A program made the translations under genes and the position numbers. The notes beneath the pieces were generated by a model. That model was not told the origin of the DNA. It was given only the letters and a program-made list of their open reading frames with translations, and made no database searches. Positions 35,505 to 47,900 of a stretch of 64,000 bases of DNA are shown one piece after another (the stretch's first letter is position 1; every line of letters begins with the position of its first letter). The stretch covers positions 322,571 through 386,570 of the forward strand of contig CAJNDS010002256.1 of NCBI GenBank assembly GCA_905221605.1. The letters run 5' to 3'. This stretch comes from Symbiodinium natans. Its lineage: Eukaryota > Sar > Dinophyceae > Suessiales > Symbiodiniaceae.

Positions 35505-36498
35505 GCAATTACCTTGATGTCGGTGGGGTCGTAAATTCTGGGATGAATCGCGCGTGGCTTTCAGCGCGACAATGCGAAGGCGCAAACACGCCAGCGATGT
35601 CAATGCATAATCACGGCGTCAGATGTGTCACCCACATCCACGCGGGGCGTCAACAGCAACGTCTTTACGGCGTCACCGGCTCTTCAATGCCACGGCCTTC
35701 AACGGCCTCAACCAAATTTATACCCCTTATTGCTACACTATTGCTGACATATTGCTTATGGACACCACTTGATGACATTGATTTCCTGGGGTGTGTTGGA
35801 AGTGCAGCTGCATGTTTCTGACTGACGTGCGTTCGCCAGGCGAGGGCTGGGCGCAGAGGCTGTCCGTCACACCGTGTAAGCCATGTCAAAGTTCGGGTTT
35901 AGGGTTTAGGGTTTAAGGCTTACCGTTTAGGGTTTAGGGCTTCCTGGGGGCTGGGAGTTCCCACCACGAGTCATGTGGGAATCGCAGGTCTGGACACGTC
36001 TTCTGCGCGTGTTGTTTGCGGAGTGCAGCGGCCTCGTTTTGATGCGGCAACAAGACCTAAGGCACACCTCCTACCTCCTGTATCATCCTGTGTCCATTGT
36101 AGGGCCTACTGTGGATCAGTGGGAAGATGTGCAAGACAATGGAGGTTCCGATCTGAGGGGCAGAAGTGCCACTCAAGTGCCACTCACTGGACCAAGGATA
36201 GCATCTGCCCAGCTCGCGCAGCGTCTGGGCCCCCGGAAGATCGGAACTGTAAGTTTCAGACCTGACCGTCTCGAACAAATACACACTGCACACTTGCTTG
36301 TCCAACGTCCCGTGATTTTGCCATGTCCATGTAGGTTGGGCACCGTATAGGCTAGCGTAGTTCTGTCCAGACCTACATTATCCTTCATTCAAATGTCGAT
36401 CAACCATCGTTAGAGGTCTGCCATATCTGCGAAGCACGCGGCAACGAGGCCTCAAGTTTCGGGAGGAGCTGCAGTTTTTTGGGCTGTTCCAGCTTGCG
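35505..36498 (+). CDS. KCTD/BTB (K+ channel tetramerisation-like) domain fragment
   Basis: Exon about 36414-36498 reads LPYLRSTRQRGLKFREELQF then FGLFQLA, matching the end of KCTD-type BTB domains (a Y-L-R motif followed by an E-L-x-F-F-G-L helix). It follows an AG at 36412-36413 and is followed by a GC (GCCCCT). About 1 kb upstream, 35505-35529 reads NYLDVGG, like the first BTB strand, followed by a GT. The exons between, including the conserved D-R-D-P part, were not found. A further stretch at 36512-36600 reads LELAHGVITRRIQHKVYLDI and may be the next exon. KCTD proteins are oligomeric adaptors, often for cullin ligases; no role can be assigned here. Confidence 0.4.
35895..35942 (+). repeat. 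TTTAGGG tract, partly degenerate
   Basis: Five to six units with two variant copies. Confidence 0.8.
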
Positions 36499-36871
36499 GC
36501 CCCTCAAATCAGCAGTTCAAACAGCCGAATCTGGAGTTGGCCCATGGAGTGATCACGAGGCGCATCCAGCACAAGGTTTACCTCGACATTGGCCCATGCA
36601 TGATGAAGAACAAGTAGAGTTTCGGCTGACCCCACGAACGTATTTGCAGCAGCATTGTTACCGCAGAGTCAGGAGTCAGAGTAAGCTTCGTAGTAGGATG
36701 AGTCCGAAGGAAGGGCACGGTCGGAAATCAACACAACTTAGCCTTGTCCGATCCTGACAGCATGAAGAAGACTTGGTAGCCCAGTGGCACCCTTTTGCCC
36801 TTTTTGTTGCTTCAAGGTTCCCTTGTAAAGTAACCAACCCCAAAAAAGGGTATCTTCATCATGATATGGTC

Positions 36872-37070
36872 CCTAAACCCTAACCGCCCTAACCCTAAGC
36901 CCCAAACGCTAATCCCTAAGGAAGGGATGGGAAGGATATTCTTGTCCCAACGGGGCGCGACTCCGAAAGACACATGAGCAACGACATGAGCAACGAGGGA
37001 CTTTCTGCAGTGCGAGGTTTTCATGAGCTAGGCGGGTGGCAAAAAAACCCTAAACCCTAAACCCTAAACT
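36872..37070 (-). repeat. Two CCCTAAA tracts, the first degenerate
   Basis: 36872-36920 mixes CCCTAAA, CCCTAA and CCCCAAA; 37046-37070 has three to four clean units. Confidence 0.75.
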
Positions 37071-37190
37071 GGTTTACTGGGCTACCAAGTAGAGTGGCTG
37101 CACGGATGCCTGCAACTCACAGGCTACGCGGCCATGGCTGCCGGGGCCTTGTTCCTAACAATGCCCAGCCATCACGCTGAGACTGGACAC

Positions 37191-37345
37191 ATAATAATCA
37201 TAATAATAGAATGATCTTAGCAATAACAGTAATAATAGTAACAATATCAATAACAGAATACTAGTAGTAATGACAATCATACTAGAATAATGCTAGTAAT
37301 AACAATAATCAGAAGGATAATAATGACCATAATCATAATTCTGCC
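37191..37345. repeat. ATA/ATAATC-rich low-complexity stretch
   Basis: Imperfect AATAATA, AATAATC and AATAACA units, strongly AT-rich compared with its neighbours. Confidence 0.8.
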
Positions 37346-38957
37346 ATGATGCTTGGCTGGTTCCAGGGCATGATCCTGCATTTTATGTTCATGCTGTCCT
37401 GACAGCACTGCTTTGTACTTGTAAAGGCCACAGCCGTCGCAGAGCCAGAGGTGACGCAGAGGCCTTCGGCTCCTGAAGTGTGAAGGTTAATTAGTTCTCA
37501 AAGAGCATTTGCCAACGGCACGGGCCTTTGTTATATAGGACCTGCTGTGACGGAGCCACGTGCACAAGGATGAAGGCATTTCCGTCTGTAAGTACATCAT
37601 GCTAGTTGGACAGGGACGATCATGAGGAGGGAGGGATACGAAATAGTGCGGAGCGAGTGGGCGAGGGAGACAGAGAAGAGGCAAAGCTTTCCCGTCTATG
37701 CCACCCAAAGCAAGGCGCAAGGCGTGAACTCGAAAAACCTCAACGCCATGAGAGACCTTCAGCAGACGCTTCCCGCCTTTGCGTGTTCTGAGGAGGCGCG
37801 TCAAAGCTGTCAAGGTTCGCAGGGAGAGCATGTTCAGAGTACGGGGCACTGGGGCACTGGGACATACTGACATGCCGGGACCGCCGTTTTTCGTGGTTTC
37901 AGGTTGTCTGGAGTTCGAAGTGTTCGAAAGGGCCATGTTTCAAATTCTGGCAGGTGCTGTTCACAGAAGCATGCGTTGGCAACTGTGCAGTGCTGGATGC
38001 AAAGTTGTTTGGGGCTGTCTTGCCTAGGGACCCTAATCAGGATTGATACGTCTACGGTTGCAAAGTTCTGCAAGATGCTGGATAGATGACTGTGACCTGT
38101 TCAACTTCAGTTGTCACCGGAACAAGGTCACCCAGCTTTCCCAACATGAATGTTGAACCAGAACTAGGTTGGAGGCGACGTCATGCAAAATGTCTGACTG
38201 AGGGGGAGCCGGGATTCCACGACCCATGAATCAAACTACCAGAAGTATGGCACACCTGTTCTCGGATGTCCGCTGTCTGGCTGCAAACTGCCGGCCAGAA
38301 GTCCCTTTCTGCAGGTCTCGGAGGAGAGTTCCGGACTCAGCCCAAGAGTCTTGGACCGACGGTAAAACAGCCCAAGCCGTAAACTGGAGGAACCTAGCTA
38401 AAGGCCCAGCATTCTTGAATTCCTTCCCCCACCCCTTCCAACGCAAAGCACTGTCTTCCTGAAGCCCCCATTTGATAAGATAGATTCGCCAAGTCCCATA
38501 TGAACATGAATTTGAGTACACAACGCTTTGTTCATGTTGTCGGGAAAGGTTCGGCAAGCCCATACCACTCTAAAGAACCCTCGTTTGGGCTCAGAAATAA
38601 AGCTCAAGCGCCCCCTGAAACCACTGAAAAAGGGGGGGCCCCTCTGAGGCTCCGTGCGGCCTTGGAGGAGGGAGGTGCCTGCCCAAGGACATGTCAGTCA
38701 TGGTTCGTCCGAAGAAGTTAGGGTTTTTGGACGTGTGAAGTTACCATGGGCTTCACGCTTTTTGCAGAAGAAACGGTTCTCAAGTTTCAGACTTATTGCA
38801 TCAGCCTTTACCTATCTGCTTGGCTTGATCCTTGTGGGTTTGTGCTTCGCCCACCATGCATGCATGTCCGGACGTTGTGAAAGATGCTGTGCTGACTTAG
38901 TATTCATAGCTTTTGGTGATGAAGGCTGCCCGACTCAGCGTGTGTTGCTTCCGCCAG

Positions 38958-41900
38958 AGCCTGCCCATCTCGGAGACTCTCCCGGAAATCCTAGACCACT
39001 TTCAGTCAGAGCGAGACTTGGTGCTCCAGGCTGGGTTCAAGCTTCCTTGACTTCAGGACTCACCACCGCGTGTTCAGTCAGAATCAAATGGATATCAAAG
39101 TATCAACTGGTATGTTTCGTGCTATGAAACAATGTTTACCGTGCTGAACGACGGAGGCGCCAACCGGTGCTGGCAAGACCACGATCGTGCCACTTGCCCT
39201 GCTCGAAAGCGGCCATGTGGACGGAAAGGCTGGCTGCCGGTGGGGGGCCAGTTTGGGGTTTAGGGTTTGGGGTTGAGGGTTGCGGGGTTTAGGGAAAGCA
39301 TGTGCCCAAGCCAGGTGATCCTCCTCCAGCCCCGGCGTTTGACCGCCTTGAGCGTAGCCAAGTCCAGAGCCAAGCCGACGAACAAGTTTTGGTCTTGTTT
39401 CGTTGGCGCACGATGATTGCTTTGAGGCGAATGGCAGACCTTTGGGGGGAACCCCTTGGCGAAACTATAGGCACCCAGAGCATTGAGATCTCGGAGAAGT
39501 TGGCACTCCGGTGCTACAACGCATGGCTTCACATGAGCATTGTTGCCAGAACGAAGCAGGATATCGAATCCGGCACGAATCGGTCGTTTCCAACCGAACG
39601 CGGGTGGAGGCTACGGATTTGCCTGGTTGGACGATCAAGATACCGGCAGCATGATTCCATCAGTAGCAGCTTGAGAAGTATGTACAGTATATCATATGGA
39701 TGTATATATAGAGACAGATCCGAACATTGCAGGCTCAGATCAATCCACGCTGGCATGATGGTACAAAGGGGGGGGGGGCAGGACGGTCAGCAAATTGACG
39801 CTGCTCGCCCTGCAGGTGGTGACCGAGGGGGTGCTTGTTCGCATGCTCAACAACAACCCCACTTTGGAAGGCAAGATTTGCTCCAGGGACGCCAAGTTTG
39901 GCTTTGGAGATGTTGTGCGCGTGCGCTCTCCACACATCTTAGCCGTGCTTTGGCAGGTATCAGCTGTATTTTCTTCGACGAGTTTCACGAGCGGTCAGTG
40001 GAATCCGACCTTAGTTTCGCGCCGCTTGGATTGTCACATGTGCGGGTGTCAAGCTGACAGATGATGACAACCCCCGGCAAGGTTATGCCTACATTTGAAG
40101 CAGCACAGGCACGACGGGTTTCCCAAACCGGGTCTGCAATCAAGTGCTCATGCGCGTGGCGTTGCGAGGCACGTTCCTGTACAAATGGTCGTGATGAGCG
40201 CTACGTTCGGAGCTTTGGGAGAGAAGGTCGGTTGCGATGTTGGTGTTCGTTGGTGGCAGTAATTCTGACAATGAGCACATGGCAGGTTTCCGGTTTGCTG
40301 AACAATTGCCGCCTCATCATTAGTGAAGGGAGGCTGGAGATTTGAGTCCACACAGCTGGCCAGACATGTTTGCGGCCCGTTTGCATGCAGGGCCTTCCCC
40401 GTGTTGGTGAATTACAGTGGCAAGTTGGACCTGCTGAAGTGGGAGCCGCGAGGCGAAGTGTTTTGTTTCAACTTGCGCTTCTGACATGGTATTTTTAAGC
40501 CGCATCCACAACATTCGTAGATGCGCACTCCCAGCAGCAATGCGCTCCCAACTCAGTTTCCTTCAACCCTTAGGGTATGCCATTACTAGGGTAACAGTGA
40601 CCACTGTGATACGAGCTCCAGACCCAGAGGCTGAAACAGTGCCAACTCACGGCGAAGGTATCAGACTTTTGTCACGATCTTCGGTAGGCCAGAGGTGAAA
40701 ATGTTAGGGCACAACTGAAGCAAGCAGGTGGTAGAGAACTCTTGCACGTTGCGAGCGCCAAAGTGTTTTTGTCTTATTGTCGTCACAGTAGTTTCTAGGG
40801 GGTCCTAAACCCTAAACCCTCAACTCAAACCCTAAACCCTAAACCCTAAACCCTAAACCCTAAACCCTAACCCTATAACCCCCCTCCCCCACCCCGAAAG
40901 CTCCTCCCACTTTGTCGACCCCTACGCTGCTAGTTCTCCCAAGCCAGAGGCCCGCGACCTGAACCACACCAACTCCCCAAACCCCAATTAGGGTTTGGGG
41001 TTCACGGTTTAGGGTTCAGGGTTTAGAGTTCAGGGTTTAGGGTTTAGGGCTTGGGGTTTAGTATAGTCCTCTTAGGAGCTATTTTTTAGTTGTATTTATC
41101 TAACACCCAAGGGAATATTATATTTTGAAGGTTAAAAGGGGGAGTATAGGTTTGGGTTGAAGGGTTATAGGGCTTCGGGTCGGTTGAGGGTTGAAGGGTT
41201 ATGGGGCTTAGGTTTAGGGCCTTTTAGGGTTTCAGGGACCCCTAAACCCTAAACCCTAAAACCCTAAAACCCTAAAACCCTAAAACCCTAAAACCCTAAA
41301 ACCCTAAAACCCTAAAACCCTAAAACCCTAAAACCCTAAAACCCTAAAACCCTAAAACCCTAAAAGCCTAAAACCCTAAAACCCTAAAACCCTAAAACCC
41401 TAAAACCCTAAAACCCTAAAACCCTAAAACCCTAAAACCCTAAAACCCTAAAACCCTAAAACCCTAAAACCCTAAAACCCTAAACCCTAAAACCCTAAAC
41501 CCTAAACCCTGACCCCTAAAACCCTAAAACCCTAAACCCTCCACAGAGGGCAAAAGGGCTCAGGCCCCGGGGTCCCAGAGACCAGGCCGCCCATGTACGC
41601 AGCATCATCATCAGCCCTCAGCTCCAAAAACTATGTTTTTTTGGGTGCCAGGAAGGCGCCGCCGAGGCCGCGACGCACTGGATGTTCTGGCAGTGGCAGG
41701 AGAGTGAGCAGTCGCTGGCTCGCGAATCGGCGAACAGCTGGAAGACTTGCAGGAGCACATGAAGAAATCTCGAGCTGCGACGTACTCCTGTTGGCCCAGC
41801 AGGGCATATCCCTGGGCATCTTTGTCCTAAACCCTAAACCCTAAACCCTAAACCATGGGCATCTTTGTGGCCATCCAGCTCTCCGGAGAAGTTGCGCTTC

Positions 41901-44900
41901 TCCGGAAAACCTCAGGGCACCGGAAGCTCAGAGTGCCGAAGACGTACGTACGTACGTACGTACGTACGTACGTATGTATGTATGTATGTATGTATGTATG
42001 TATGTGTGTGTATATATATACATATATATTGGTATATACACAGATATATAGTTATTGATGTTGGATGTTGTTACAAAGTAGACAGCAGCACCTGCCCATG
42101 CAAGACGAGGGCCCTCTGTGATGAAAGTAGCAGCGGTTTCCTGGGCCCCCAGTGGGCCGACAGATCTTTCCCTCCCACAGGGTGAAAGATCATCCATTTA
42201 ATGAACACTTGCGATGAACAGTTGAGCCAAGCCGGCGCAACCCAATGATTCGACAATCAAGATGAAGGGCTTCACCGGCTTCAACACGTAAGCGTCGCCT
42301 CGACCAAAGACTATCCCTCTCGACCCAAAGCCAAGTTTGGGCTTAAGGAGTGCAAGTTGCCCCTAATTCTCAAGCGGTTTAGTACTGGGGGGAGGTTTAG
42401 TATTAGGGGAAAGCGATTAGTGATTAGTGTTTAGTTGCCAACACTGCCAGGTCGCAGGACGGCGAAATAGTTCTACTGACATTTAGTGTTTAGGGTTTAG
42501 GGTTTAGGGTTTAGGGATCACTGGTGGCAGGCTGTTGAAGCGTTGTGATGCAGCATTTACACCAGCAACGCATGAAAGCGCATGGGCGGTGCCTATCACG
42601 AAGATCACTATGATTCTAGTGGACTAGCAGAGGTGGCTCTGTTAGCTGTTTCGCTTTAGGTCTTTGTTGGTGGAGTTCTTAAGCCCTAAACTCTAAACTC
42701 CCTCAACCGCAGACTGCAGAAAGTGTAAGACTTGAGACCTGATGCTATATGATCCATAAGGGAGGGGGGTCCAAGGGGGTGAGGTACCTAGGGAACCTTA
42801 GGGCAGCTTAGGGAGGGAGCCTTAGGGAGTACTACGGAGTATTAGGGAACCTTGGGTTACTTAACTTACCCCCTTGGACGCCCCCTCACTTAAGGATTTT
42901 ATAAGATGAAAGCAATGACCTATCAGGACCTATCAGCAAGATTTTGGTCTTCGGGGCTTACTTATCTTTGTGGTTGAAGGGTTTGTATAAGAATTTAAGC
43001 TTGAGTGCTTAGGGTTCAGGGGGCGCATGATAGCTAGCCACACGACTGCTCACGGCGCGCCCGAAACCTCAGCAAGTCGTATCACTCCACATTGTTGCCA
43101 TGGCGTTGAGTATGCAAGTTGGGATGCTACTGCAGGGTGTGGTTCTTGGTCTGCTGAGTTCCTGGGGTCTTTGGCTTTTTCTGGTTCCTAGACTTTGGCC
43201 AGCCAAGCATCCAGAGCCCTGGCTGCACAAAACCATTCAGCACCCTAAACCCTAAACCCTAAACCCTAAACCCTAAACCCTAAACCCTAAACCCTAACCA
43301 AACTGCCATGGCAGTTGGTCGGGGCTTTCAAGGCGTTGAAAGGTTTTCAAGGGGGAGCCGCAAACCATTTAGGGTTTAGGGTTTAGGGTTCAGGGTTTAG
43401 GGCTTAGGGTTCAGGGTTCAGGGTTTAGGGTCCCTTCGGGGGTCCACAGAAGGTTCTTAGAAAGTTTTTCAGGGGTCCTTAGGGGGTCCCTAGCGGGTCT
43501 TGAGGGGGACCCCTAAGATTTTCTGGACCGAAACCCCCCAACTCCACGCACCCCCTAGGAACGCTCACTCAAGCCCCATGGTCCTTCTTAGGGTTTAGGG
43601 TTTAGGGTACTTGAATTCATGCGGCGCAGGTTCCGGGTCGTCCAGGGAAGCTTCAAAGTTTGTCCTATGCGCCACTCTTTCTTCACTTGCCCCCCGAAGT
43701 TCAGTTCTGCCTAGCTGTGGGCATGCAGAGTCCTTGCGCCTTTTCCGTGAAACTTGTTTATGGTTTCTATGGTTTCTATTCTATAGTCCCCCCTTCGGAA
43801 TTATAACATGTGGTTGAAATGTTATATACCTAAAGGAATATTAAACGCGTTATTGTTATTATGGTTCCAAGGCGAGTAGAGGTTCTAGGACCATGGCAAT
43901 AGAGCAATCAAGGAACTTGAACAATTGGAATAGTGCCTTTGGGTAAAGCAGGTGCGTCTTTCTCTAGAGTGATGTGCGTCTGCCAGCTGAGGAGGATAGA
44001 GGCAAGGAAGCTTACCAGACAACCACACCCATGCCAACACCAGCACCACTGAACAAGTCTGTGCAGTCAGAGGCTCGAAAGGCACCGCACGCTACATGCT
44101 GCTATCCCGGAATTCGCTGCAAGAAAAACCACACCGAAGAGGACGTGTACAACATTTTTGTACTATCATGCCTGCCTGAGAATAACGGGAATGAGGCCGT
44201 GGAGGTCTTCCGACCAATGTGGGACACCGTTTATCGAGGGCTACAAAGTCGAAGCGCCGAGTGCGGGTATCACGTTTTTCTCATGGCCTCTCACCATGCA
44301 TCCGTGAACTTTGTGTTCCCGGTGGAGCCTCGAAAGGGCGATGTGGTGATTCTCGCTGGGCACCAGGAGAGCCAGCGTTTTTTGGAACTTTGCGGGAGCA
44401 CCTTTGGGCCACGAGAAGTTTATTGCATCTGGTTTTTCAGTGAACTGGAAGTGCAGGGTCCAGCAACCTACATGCAGCCTGGACTTTGTGAGGTCTGGGA
44501 GTATACAAGGGCCAATGCCCCCAAGGCCCGCGTGGTACGCTACACACCACCAGGGTTCCTGCCACCCATGAATCCTCTAAGTGCTAACGATGATGCCGTG
44601 CAGCAGAGTGTGAAGGGCTATAACTTCACGCCAGCTGGCACACGCCCAAAGCTCCGGTTCATCGGTACTGGAAGCCCGTGGCGAGATAAATGTCGAGGCT
44701 TTCTGAAGAAAGCACATAACCGTCCGCTGCTGGCCAACTTTGAAGAGTTTCCTGTTTGGGGAGGGGGTTGGCGCAGCCTGGTGACGAATTCAGGTGTGGT
44801 CTACCTCAACATGCACAGGTATTGCAACGACTCGAGTATGTACAAGCGCTCTCCTAGACCTTTGGAGACTGTTCGTTTGTCCCTCTTGCTAAGCATGGGA

Positions 44901-47900
44901 GCTGTTGTCCTCTCAGAGCAGAGCAATGTCAAAGACACAGAGATCTTTGAGGACCTTGTCCTTTTCGAGCCCAATCTCTTCTCGAAGTTGCCGTGGAGTT
45001 CAAAAGTTCAGAAAGTGCTGTCGGACAAGAATGAGTACATGGCCTGGCAGATGAATGCCTACAAACTCTTCAAAGAGAAGTTCAATCCCCGTCAAGTCAT
45101 GTTGGATGCCAATGTGTGGGATGGAGGGTATCTTGCTCGTGGGCACTGTGCGTGAGCTATGCAGACACTTTTCCGGCGGCACCGCAGAAAAGCAGCTATT
45201 TGCTAGAGAGCACAGACTTCCCAAATCCCATACTCCCAAGTAGTAGTGGGGTGCATCTGGAAGTCAGAACCGCAACAATCGCCCTTTCTTGGTCGCCGCA
45301 AAACCGCCAACCGTATTTCATATTTGTATAAGACTAAGATAGGTATCCCCCCCAAACAGTGTTTGCACTATGGGGTTCCCATGTTGAGCGTACGGAAGTT
45401 GACGGTGTCACCCCGCGGCGCGCGTGTGCACGCACAGGGCCTCGAAATCGATGGTGTGGTTGTGTGTTTTTTTTTTTGGGGGGGGGGAGGGGAGGGGGGG
45501 TTGGCTTTAGGGCTGAGGGCTATATAGGTTTGTTTTTAAGGTTTTCAGTAGAGTCCGGTAGAGATGAGGGCTTTTGGGTTTTTGGGGTACAGGCTTTGAA
45601 AATTCAGTGTCCATGGGTTTAGGAGGTCTTCGAGTTGAAGGTTTATACTCCCTGGGCTTAGCGTGCCCTGAGGCCCTAAACCCTAGGTGTCTCTCAGGTG
45701 CGCAGGGGCGTTGCAATGGCGAACAAGGTTCCGATTTAAGGTTGAGGGTTTACCCCAACCCTGCAAGTACCCCTATCCCCCTGTGATCGGGTTCAGGATC
45801 CTTTATGAGCGTGATAGCAACAACCTTTTACTCCTAGGTTACTGGGGGGAGGGCTCAACTTGGCACCACCTCCTTGGAATAGGGTTCAGGGTTTTTGGTT
45901 TGGTGTTTAGGTTTAGGGTGTAGGGTTTGTTTCAAGGATGTCATCCTTGACCCAAGGTTCTCTCCACGCGCACACCGGAAACTCACCATGATCGGTCATC
46001 CTTGACTCGAATTCGCGTCCTGCAGATCGTAAATTCGCATCTTCAAGGTTGCCCCTTCTTGCGCGTACTCGGATTTTCGTCAGTTCGCTTCATGTGCTCA
46101 GTGCATGTGAGTAAGTATGCCGGACAGACGAAAACGAGCTACCACCACTCACATGCGCATAGGGAGATGAAGGACAGATGCAGGTAGTGTTTCGGTAGGC
46201 TTCCTGTTTCATGAAAGGCCGACAATTATCTTCCTTTGTTGGTTCAATCCGGGCAGGGTTTAGGGTTTAGGTTTTAGGGTTTTGGTTTTGGGGTTTGGGG
46301 TTTGGGGTTCAGGGTTCAAGGTTCAGGGTTCAGGGTTCAGGGTTTAGGGTTTAGGGTTTAATTAGGGTTTAGGGTTTAGGGGATTTGGTTCGCGATTCCA
46401 TCGTTGACGAGGCTTGTTGAAATTGTAGCCCACCGGACTTGTCAGGCCCCAGGCACTTTGCGGACATTGTTGCCGAGCAGGTTGAAACGGCGTTGGATGT
46501 GCGCACCTCATGTCAGATTCAAAATCGGCAAAGTTGTTTGGGCGATCGGCTGGCTGAGGAGCATGAGGGGGACGTGCTCGTTTTCGTTCCGGGTGAGCGA
46601 GAGATTATGTGCCCTCATCTGCACCATGCGGTTTCCATCGGCGATTCAACTGAGTAAGGAAGCTAGTTTGCCCACCGCATTCGTGCAGGATGCCAGATCC
46701 TGGGTAACATCGCACCGGCACACTGCATAGGTACGTCTGGATCGCTCTGAACAACATGGGCGTCCTTCCGGCTGTTTCGGTTTGCATGTTGTACCCGTTG
46801 GTAGGTGATACACTTGTTGAGATTTTCGAAGATTTCGGAGTGAAGGATATTGCAAGCCGCGTCAGAGAACGCGAGGCTGCGGCCGCACGACTCCTGAAAG
46901 CCTGAATCCTTAAGCTCGGCTTTGAACCTGGGAACCTTAAACACAGCCAAGAACCTCAATCAACCAACGCTTCAGAGCCCAAACCTGAACCTATCACCCC
47001 CAAAATCCCTAGGGGTTATAGGCCACAAAATCATCTCCCTACGCTCAAGCGCCGGCGCCCCAGACCCCATCGTCCGCATATCCGGTCGGGTTAGAAGGTC
47101 TAATCCCAAAATTGCCTTCCCCACCATACTTGGTTTGGCAGATCGGTGACGGCCAGCGGCCAAAAAACTTGGTACCCTGGGCGGGGAGCTTGGAATGTCT
47201 CTTGTTTGGACGGCAGTGCTCACGTGGAGGGGCTTCCAGCTTCCAGGGGCTTCCAAATCATGCTAACTGCCGAGGCAGGCAGGAATGAAGTTGTCAGCTT
47301 ATTATTTCTGGGGGTCCTGGTATGATGACCGCTTGTGAGCACAAGTGGCAGAGTTGGGCTAGAGTTTGGCAATGCTGCCTCTGCAAGGTTAGTTCCAGAC
47401 ATGTTCAGCCAGCCCTTGCCCAGGCCCATCGGCTCATTGATGAGTCCAAAGTGGACTTGAGCAAGAAGATTCAGGCCCTTGCGCACTTGAGACAGCATCT
47501 CCCACCTTCTAAGTTTCAGCTCAGCTTAAATGATAAAAAACAGAGTGAACAATGCTTCTATGGAACCCCGTTGCAGAGCGCCAGCAGAACTATCCCCATC
47601 CGCAAGCTCGAGCAGCGCTGCCAGAATGGCTTGGGAAGACTCGCTTGCAGAGAGCATGAAGCCTTGCAGGTGAGCCCACTGTACGGCACCATGGAGACAC
47701 ATGAGCAGGAGTGGGTTCGACCTACGGCGTGGCTAGATCTGCTAGGTCCACTGCGGGCACGGATGGTTTACACATGCTTTCACTGCAGATTGCTATTTAA
47801 GAAACTCCCCATGTCTACAGGGCAAGGTTCGTCCCGACTAGTCCAGTACGCAGCCTGTAGTTCATTCGCCCAGAGGACGCGGTCATCACACATTCAGAGG

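Larger units (their letters stand above)
36600..38957. other. Spacer with AT-rich and telomere-like repeats
   Basis: No gene assembled. Coding-looking frames at 37620-37800 (EGYEIVRSEWARETEKRQS) and 37775-37840 lie on the plus strand but are not recognised. Telomere-like tracts occur at 36872-36920 (degenerate) and 37046-37070. Confidence 0.4.

Noticed and set aside
39361-39440. Reading VLVLFRWRTMIALRRMAD as helicase motif Ia
   Set aside because: A better motif Ia (ILLQPRRLTA) lies just upstream at 39315-39361 and joins in phase to RMADLW at 39427, so this stretch is intron.
41246-41540. CRISPR-like array
   Set aside because: The octamers are contiguous with no unique spacers; it is a simple tandem repeat.
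43900-44030. Relict dinoflagellate spliced-leader sequence upstream of the intronless gene
   Set aside because: I looked for the TTTTGGCTCAAG core here and upstream of other genes and found no convincing copy.
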